DNA from: Bipolaris cookei
Taxonomy: Eukaryota > Ascomycota > Dothideomycetes > Pleosporales > Pleosporaceae
Assembly (NCBI GenBank): GCA_002286855.1
Contig: NRSV01000002.1
Location: forward strand, 945,011 to 1,009,010
DNA length: 64,000 nt
Reading direction: 5' to 3'
Shown: positions 58,178 through 64,000 of the stretch, in pieces
Numbering within the stretch: the first letter of the stretch is position 1
Layout: the number at the start of each line of letters is the position of its first letter
The notes under the pieces: generated by a model
Told to the model about the DNA's origin: nothing
The model's input: only the letters and a program-made list of their open reading frames with translations
The model's database searches: none
Made by a program: the position numbers and the translations under genes

Positions 58178-60438
58178 TCAATGCGGACGCGGCTGCATTG
58201 CTCCCATTTGATGTTGCATCTGAGGAGGATACATTTGTTGACGTTTCGCTGGGTTGTTCAGATCGTCCCCACCGGAAATCTCAGAGACTTGTCTGCGATG
58301 ACTTTGTAGTTGTGCCTGTTGTTGTGGTTGCTGCTGCTGTTGCTGTTGCTGCTGCTGCTGTTGCTGTTGTTGTTGTTGTTGTTGTTGTTGTTGCTGCTGC
58401 TGTTGCTGCTGTGATTGCATTTGCATATGTGATGAAGCATTGTACCCCATGTTCCCTTGCATAGGATTGACTCCATACGAATTCGGGTGTTGCACTGGTT
58501 GCCCTCGCATAGCCTGCGCAAAGTCTTCTGGAACTGAAGTGCCGACCGGAGATACGCCCGGGATTTGATTGGGCGAGTTCCAGTTGTTGACGGCTTGTGG
58601 TGATTTTCCCGGTGATTCTTCTTCCTTGAGCACTAACTGCCGTGCTATCGGTACAGGTTGCGGAGCCACCATGGAGCCGTCACCTTGGGCTGATGGTTTT
58701 TTCAAATGGACAAGATGTTTTTCTAACATATGCAATAGTCCCTCCTTGGTAAATGGCTTGGGTAGAACGTCATTCATGCCTAGTCTTGTTAGTACAAAGC
58801 TAGCAGGTAGTCAGGGCCGTCTTACCATGCTGGAAGTACATGGAAATGTCATCGCTACGAATGTTCGATGTCATGGCGACAATAGGCGTGGTGTCAAATT
58901 GCCGGATCAGATGACACGCGGAGACGCCGTCGAGATTTGGCATAATGATGTCCATCAAGACTAAGTCGTATTTAGAGCCAGCATTCATCTTGTTGACAGC
59001 TTCAAGACCGTCGAGCTAAGCTCAGTCAATACAAGTAGCACGGATTGAGAACCAAAAAACTTACAGCACTATCGATAGAGCAGTGGAAAGCATACAAAAA
59101 CTTGCTTCCAATACGACGACACGTAGGGTCGTCCTCGACAAGCAGGATTTGCGGCGGCCTGATCCACCCTGGGTCAGGGAAGGCACTCTTCTTCTTTCCC
59201 TCGGGTACCTTGGGCTCGTTTTGGTCGACCGCTTTTGGTGGAGCAGCGTAGGGAATGTTGTTGATGTGCTCGCTGTACATGGGATCAATACCATTGGAGG
59301 ATCCGACTGGATATACAAGGTTGTCCAAGTTGTCCAGGCGCATCGAGTTTGTCGAAGTCGCTGATGGCGGGCCACGGCTTGTGGGTCGCATTTGCGCCCG
59401 AGCAAAGTCTGGTGGTGGTGTTGTCAAGGTGCCGTTCATCCTCATGGTAATCTCATTCATGTGCTCCAGATTGCGGGGGTTCAGCATGGCATCGGCGTTA
59501 GTTTCACTGAGAAGCTTGGAGGCATGCTGCAAAGGCGAAGCCGGGTTGTCGTCATCATTGTTTGATGGGGGGTCCATATTGCCATTCTGGGCTTCACCGC
59601 CATTGAAGACGAGCTTGCTGTTCCTCCGCTGCGTCGCATCCACCCCGTGCAAGAAAGTCATGATTTGCTGCATGACATGCTCGTGATTAACGACCGTCTT
59701 TTGTAAACCGATGACCTCTTGCAAAAGCATGGAATGATGAATGTTTAGCTCGTTGTATCGCCCCTCAAGCTGGTGTAATTGGGCCTGTGTCGCCATTAGT
59801 TGGCCGCTGACCATGTCCATTTGTTGCGAAGGCGCAAAGTCTTCAGCGGTTGCTTGGTTTGGTTTTCGTGGCGCGGGAGCCTTTCGGCGAATGTTGTCGA
59901 GTGCGTCTTTGTTGTTCATCTTGAAATCTGGGTGCTTGAATTCCCAAGCCTGTGTGGTGTTGGTTAGCCATGGTCAAGTCAAACGTGGGACGGTACGCCC
60001 AGCGAACAATAGCCGCAAAGAGCGTGTGCAAAGCGTACCCCAGGTCCATAGGGCGACTGCCCATTTTCTTCATTATTGTGGCGAACTTTGTGGAAATCAT
60101 ATTTGTTCAGTTGGCGCACAAAGCTAGCAAAGTTGCTGTGCTTGAAGTGTTTGGGGAGTATGTGTTTTGTAAACTTTTCGTTCTGCCTCGGGGTTAACTT
60201 ATTTGCAACGAAACAAATGGGACTAGTAGATATATACTTCCAAGACGACAAAACTGTCACCGTCATTGCCCCACCGTACTACACTTTCGTCACTGGGGTT
60301 CTCGAGCATCCTGAATTGGCGTTAGTTAATACAAGGGCCTCGATATGGACACCGGCGCGCCTCGACGTACTTGTACAGCTTGCGCACAAAGTCGCTCGAG
60401 TTGTTGGAGCCGCCTCCACCGCCTTGGTTGGAATCCAT
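58178..60438 (-). CDS. SKN7: SKN7-type response regulator transcription factor
   Basis: Exons 60371..60438, 60238..60310, 60039..60182, 59065..59949, 58826..59015 and 58178..58779 give 653 residues. The HSF-type DNA-binding domain (about 15-105) has SDFVRKLYKMLENPSDESVV, RWGNDGDSFVV and the recognition helix SNFASFVRQLNKYDF. A coiled coil follows (QLMATQAQLHQLEGRYNELN). The receiver has acidic residues EDD in ILLVEDDPTC, phospho-acceptor Asp412 in LVLMDIIMPNLDG, and Lys in DVLPKPFTKEG. The C-terminal tail contains 28 glutamines (577-604). SKN7 receives phosphate from hybrid histidine kinases through an HPt protein and drives oxidative and cell-wall stress genes. Its start faces the peroxiredoxin gene. 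A group X histidine kinase lies 44 kb away in this window. Confidence 0.96.
58328..58411 (-). repeat. Polyglutamine-coding CAG/CAA tract in SKN7
   Basis: 84 bp encode 28 consecutive glutamines by mixed CAG and CAA codons, followed by Pro-Gln-Gln-Gln. The CAA stretch in the middle is the longest pure run. It lies in the C-terminal tail after the receiver domain and is likely length-variable between strains. Confidence 0.95.
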
Positions 60439-61092
60439 AGTGCCGGTTGATTTACAAGCGCAAGAGGCGCAGAATGCCTGGGTGGCAGTCCGAGTGAGTG
60501 CGCGACAGCAACAGGCACCTCGCGTCGATGGGCAAGATGGATGTCGAGACCCCGGGCACGGACAGCAGCAATTGGGGTAAGGGAAGTCGAGAGGGCGGCA
60601 AACAGCGGAGGGCGCGCGAGGCTCAGGATGCGCGTTGGAATATACGGGGCGTAGGGAGTGGTCGCTTGGCGGAGAGGATGGAGGGTGAAAGGGCGATGAC
60701 GAAATTAGCCAAAACAGGCGCGGCTTGTCGCAGGAGAATGGAGAGCAATGGACGAGATCTGGACCTTCAGGTGGAAGAGGCAAGGAGACATGGGCTCTGC
60801 TCGTTGGCTTGTGAGCTAAACGGCCCTAAAGCAGGTTAACCCGGGCCTTGAGAGGATTGCAGTCGAGCATGGGCTAGGGGAGCCAAGCGGGCGTGCCGAG
60901 CGAGGAGGACAGGGATGCTGGGCGGGCGGATACGAGAGGGCCGTGTGTCCCTTTTTTATACATTTCCGCATACATTATCGAGCGCCGCCCGCCTGCCCCG
61001 AAGCCCGCCTGCGTGGCTGCGATACATGTCTTCGTGTATGCGTCTGTGGTCGATGGGGGAAAAAAGCGCGCAGCCATGCAAGATGCAGTCAT

Positions 61093-61123
61093 GGTGGTGG
61101 TGGTGGTGCTGCTGCTGCTGCTG
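61093..61123. repeat. GGT and GCT trinucleotide repeats
   Basis: About five GGT units run directly into about five GCT units. Simple sequence in the SKN7/peroxiredoxin spacer. Confidence 0.85.
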
Positions 61124-61542
61124 CCGCCCAGGGCACCGCACGCCACCCTCTCCAGTCTCTGTGCCATGGGTCTCGTCGCCCTCTTGACGTGGGCAGCTCC
61201 GCTAGCTATTCCGCTGACGGCCCATGACCGGCCGCGCAGTAGTAGGATCGGCACCGCACAGCAAGCGTGCGAGATGCGCCCACTAACGCACCAGTGGGCC
61301 CCTCCCCCCAGGCCAAGTCATTATCCGCAACCTGCTTGCCGCCGTGAGGCCTAGAGTACTACTCTTGGTTGGCATGCGCACAGCAACGTATTTATGGAGC
61401 CTGTCACGTCCGAAACGGGCGCCTGAATATTAAGTACATGCTCTTAGAGACGTTGGTGAGGAAGGGGCAGCCCTTGGCCGTGGGCTACGCCTGCCGCCTT
61501 CCGCCTTCCGCACAGCCAAGCCAAGACTGAGCACCCCCACCT

Positions 61543-61569
61543 TCACCACCACCACCACCACCACCACCA
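61543..61569. repeat. CCA trinucleotide repeat
   Basis: About nine CAC/ACC units about 100 bp before the peroxiredoxin start; probably in its leader or core promoter. Confidence 0.85.
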
Positions 61570-61665
61570 GCCCACACGCGTGCTCTACTACGTACACACG
61601 TACCCACGACACCCTACCTACTACGTACACACGCACACTCTCGCCTGTCTAGTCCTGCACCCGCC

Positions 61666-62583
61666 ATGTTCTCTGCTGCCTCCCGTCGTCTGCCCCTCGC
61701 CCGCCCCCTCGCTGGCCGCCGTCTCTTTCATGCTTCGGCGCCCGCATTCGTCAAGGTGGGCGACAAGCTGCCCGACGTCGACCTTGTCGAGGGATCGCCC
61801 GGCAATAAGATCAACCTCGCCAAAGAATTGACCGGCAAGGGTGTTATTGTCGGTGAGCCCAATACGGCGCCAATCTCCATTTCCAAAGACGCAGCCGTCT
61901 GACAGAAGCCGCAGGTGTCCCAGCCGCCTTTTCTCCCTCGTGCTCGGAAAGCCATGTGCCCGGCTACATCAACTCTCCCAAGCTCAAGGATGCCGGCAAA
62001 GTCTTTGTCGTCTCAGTCAACGACCCGTTTGTGTAGGTTTAGTCTCCTCGCACAAATCACCCGGCAGCCACCGATGCCTCCTCATGGCTGACTCGGCGAT
62101 TCGGTGGCGGCCACGTCTTGTTTGACTCGTGGGTCATGGACACGACATGCACAAGAGACATTGCCTACGAAAAAAAATGCCGTACTTAGAAACAGTTACT
62201 TATAGCCGATTGACATTTCCTGGTACTGACCGTTCTGGGTTTATAGTATGAAAGCATGGGGTAAGATTCTTGATCCTTCCGGCTCGAGTGGCGTAAGTGT
62301 TACCTCGCATCATAGTCCAGCTACCCTGTATTAAAACAGCCAGATTCGCTTCTTGGGCGATCCTAGCCTTGGCTTCACAAAAGCGCTCGATCTATCTTTT
62401 GATGGCGCATCCATCTTCGGAGGCGATCGTTCAAAACGATACGCTCTCGTCATTGAAAATGGTACCGTCAAGGCCGCGCACGTAGAACCCGACAATACTG
62501 GGCTCAATGGTAAATATTTTTTGGCGCATCAAGACTTTACGCAGCTAACAATCCTAGTCTCTGCTGCCGAAAAGGTTTTGTGA
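61666..62583 (+). CDS. Mitochondrial peroxiredoxin-5 type (AHP1/PrxII family)
   Basis: Exons 61666..61852, 61915..62032, 62247..62292, 62344..62509 and 62558..62583 give 180 residues. A basic presequence (MFSAASRRLPLARPLAGRRL) predicts import into mitochondria. The thioredoxin-fold domain has FVKVGDKLPDVDL, then the active site PAAFSPSCSESHVPGY with peroxidatic Cys72, then VFVVSVNDPFVMKAWGK and IRFLGDPSLGFTKALDL. It reduces hydrogen peroxide, alkyl peroxides or peroxynitrite with thiol donors. The Thr of the usual PxxxTxxC signature is Ser here (Ser69), a common conservative change. The fourth intron ends in CCTAG and leaves a final exon of nine codons including the stop. Intron 2 is 214 nt, long for this genome. 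The gene is divergent from SKN7. Confidence 0.93.
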
Positions 62584-63408
62584 AGAGACTAACGCAGCAA
62601 ACTTATACCGAGTGTCACATGGCAATGCACCACTGGGACTACACATGTCAGCCAAACTCGGACCTAATCCCGGCTCCGACTCGGCTTGTGATGTAGCATA
62701 AGAGGACAGGGCTATTCAATGTTATTATGTGCCCCTAGTAATCTTTTAGGTATAAAGAACGACTATGCACTGCCCATTATTATGGCTCAATACATCATGT
62801 TTACACTATCATCACAATTTCCCGTTCTATCTCTGAACAACACATCCATAACCATATCCCACACCTTTCTTTGAGATTTTCGAACCATACGGCGTGACTG
62901 TAGCGGATATTCCTGATTCTGTGTCGCTGGTACGCCATCCATCTTCCGGGCTAAAAGAAGCCAATCCCAGTTAGTTTATCACTCTACTACCATCTGGCAG
63001 CTCTTTTATGTTGGCGGGGCATGTCGATAATACCAAATTTTGCTGTCTGTATTATACTATGCCGCCGGACAGTAGCCGCAGTTGCATCGCTGTTATGGCT
63101 ATTCTAAAATGTAATGGTTGTCATAAAGAAATCCTTGTTGGCCAAGCAAACGACATGCCGCTTTGGCAGAGATTCTTCGAAATTGCCTCATCATTTTTTC
63201 GAAGGGGCCATTGCTGTACGATCAGTATGTAACTTCTATCATTGGTTGGCGCGTCATGCGTGTGTCCTGGACAGTGATTGCGCGGGTCAAAGCAGCCAAT
63301 GCTTGATTGAATGATGACCAGAGTACGTACTACCAGGTTATCCAACGCCCAAGCTAATAGCACTGCATTCATTCCACCCATTACAAAATATCTTGAATAA
63401 CGTAAAGC
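62584..63408. other. Gene-poor AT-rich region
   Basis: Stops occur often in all frames. Short frames at 63008..63381 have no recognisable content. It separates the peroxiredoxin gene from a transposon end. Confidence 0.5.
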
Positions 63409-63442
63409 ACCACCGAGCCGGACACACCACCGAGCCGGACAC
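63409..63442. repeat. Perfect 17-bp tandem repeat, likely transposon terminus
   Basis: The 17-bp unit ACCACCGAGCCGGACAC occurs twice with no spacer (63409..63425 and 63426..63442). It lies 41 bp beyond the stop of the transposase frame, where the terminal inverted repeat of a pogo-like element would be. Its partner would be to the right of the window. Confidence 0.7.
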
Positions 63443-63482
63443 TTTTTCTTGGCATCACGAACTTCATGTACGAAAACTCGAA

Positions 63483-64000
63483 TTACTCTACACTAGCTAT
63501 AGATGCGTTATACAACTCACTTGTATCTGATAGAGAATCTTCTTCTACATCTTTTTGGCACGTACGGGCGTTATGGCCCACTCTCCCACAGGTTCCACAG
63601 TGCCGTTGACCTGGTAGAGCCTTTTCTTGACTACCCCCACCACGCGCCTTCTTTGATGCCGTACGACCAGTAGCAGCATTTTCAGCTGCCTGCGATGCTC
63701 CTGCACCAAAGTCTAGTGTCCCGCCTGTCTGAATTCGCTTTCTTTTACGCCCTCGGCGCTTTGTTACCTCAGCTAATTGCTCTTCAAGCTCTCGTATGCG
63801 GGCCTTCATAAGCACATTCTCATGTAGCATCTCCTCAGCTCCTTTAATAAGCTTTGAGAAGCCTTCTTGTGCAGCAGTTGGTGATCGTACAAAAGAATCT
63901 CTTACAAGCTTCGACTGTGATCCAAATTCGTACGAATTGCTAGGGGTTTTAGACTCCCAGGGTGTTTCTAGCTGAGCTTCTTGTGGTGGGGTACAAAGGC
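63483..64000 (-). CDS. Pogo-like (Tc1/mariner superfamily) transposase, C-terminal part
   Basis: The frame is open from the right edge of the window to a stop at 63483, about 172 residues. It lacks its N terminus because the window ends. Visible parts are a linker (PPQEAQLETPWESKTPSNSY), a conserved segment with FSKLIKGAEEMLHENVLMKA and a coiled coil (RIRELEEQLAEVTK), a basic RRGRKRKRIQ stretch, and a CCHC zinc knuckle HCGTCGRVGHNARTC. This order of coiled coil, basic patch and knuckle is that of the C termini of fungal pogo/Fot1 transposases. No frameshift or stop is visible. It would cut and paste its own element by binding the terminal repeats; the catalytic acids are not in view. Confidence 0.82.
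   Translation of the reverse strand, partial: LCTPPQEAQLETPWESKTPSNSYEFGSQSKLVRDSFVRSPTAAQEGFSKLIKGAEEMLHENVLMKARIRELEEQLAEVTKRRGRKRKRIQTGGTLDFGAGASQAAENAATGRTASKKARGGGSQEKALPGQRHCGTCGRVGHNARTCQKDVEEDSLSDTSELYNASIASVE

Larger units (their letters stand above)
60439..61665. promoter_or_regulatory. Shared divergent upstream region of SKN7 and peroxiredoxin
   Basis: 1,227 bp between the two starts. It is GC-rich, with GGCGGGC at 60921 and its complement GCCCGCC at 60987 and 61003; these resemble the GGC-n-GGC type site reported for yeast Skn7. A TTTTTTATACATT block at about 60,953 is a possible TATA region. Simple repeats (GGT/GCT and CCA) occur at 61,093-61,123 and 61,543-61,569. No gene is supported, although plus-strand frames stay open. 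Confidence 0.4.
63409..64000 (-). mobile_element. Pogo/Fot1-like DNA transposon, 3' part, cut by the window edge
   Basis: The element's left end is the tandem repeat at 63409..63442 and it encloses the C-terminal part of a transposase on the minus strand. The catalytic DDE part and the other terminus lie outside. The open frame shows no stop or frameshift, so this copy may be recent. Confidence 0.7.

Noticed and set aside
58084..58464. Plus-strand frame with a long Val/Ala run
   Set aside because: It is the antisense of the SKN7 polyglutamine tract.

Overview
This window is nuclear DNA of a filamentous ascomycete, most probably a Dothideomycete of the Pleosporales type. The evidence is short spliceosomal introns (about 45-100 nt, GTATGT/GTAAGT-type donors, CTAAC-like branch sites, AG acceptors), genes packed on both strands, and fungal-only families: a group X hybrid histidine kinase, SKN7, Zn2Cys6 regulators, allantoicase, a PrB-type subtilisin and a pogo-like transposase with a zinc knuckle. 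There are no operons, CRISPR arrays or prokaryotic signals, and I recognised no tRNA or rRNA gene. Gene models below were built by joining open frames at introns whose phases agree and which restore family motifs.

Layout. 0.1-6.1 kb: small cytochrome b5, a Ser-rich protein, an alpha/beta hydrolase with a defective-looking splice acceptor, and a small unknown protein. 7.1-14.7 kb: a 2,367-residue hybrid histidine kinase (kinase-like, ATPase, GAF, HisKA/HATPase and receiver domains), head-to-head with an ankyrin/DIL protein (15.7-18.2 kb). 19-24.4 kb: allantoicase, a membrane-anchored MOSC (mARC-like) protein and, tail-to-tail with it, an FAD/NAD(P)H reductase that lacks the FMN domain of its relatives. 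26-33.5 kb: cupin, mitochondrial ABC transporter (Mdl1-like), RNA 3'-phosphate cyclase and an ACS-family permease. 34.3-38.7 kb: STRAP-like WD40 protein and a regulator with two tandem Zn2Cys6 clusters. 39.7-47.8 kb: a 2,626-residue BEACH protein. 48.7-50.5 kb: vacuolar-type subtilisin, followed by 1.7 kb of AT-rich DNA with a (CTA)24 microsatellite. 52.2-57.2 kb: Ariadne-type RBR ubiquitin ligase and eIF2B epsilon. 58.2-62.6 kb: SKN7, head-to-head with a mitochondrial peroxiredoxin-5. 62.6-64 kb: gene-poor DNA ending in the 3' part of a pogo/Fot1-like transposon that runs off the right edge.

How the genes relate. Most are housekeeping genes without a cluster logic. Two links stand out. First, oxidative stress signalling: a group X histidine kinase, SKN7 and a peroxiredoxin that shares SKN7's upstream region. 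Second, electron transfer: cytochrome b5, the mARC-like MOSC protein and the FMN-less flavoprotein. Both links are inferences from known family roles. I did not find a clearly new multi-gene system; the best leads are unusual gene structures (a micro-exon or recursive splice site, a broken acceptor, frame-preserving introns), the FMN-less reductase beside the MOSC protein, and the SKN7/peroxiredoxin pair.
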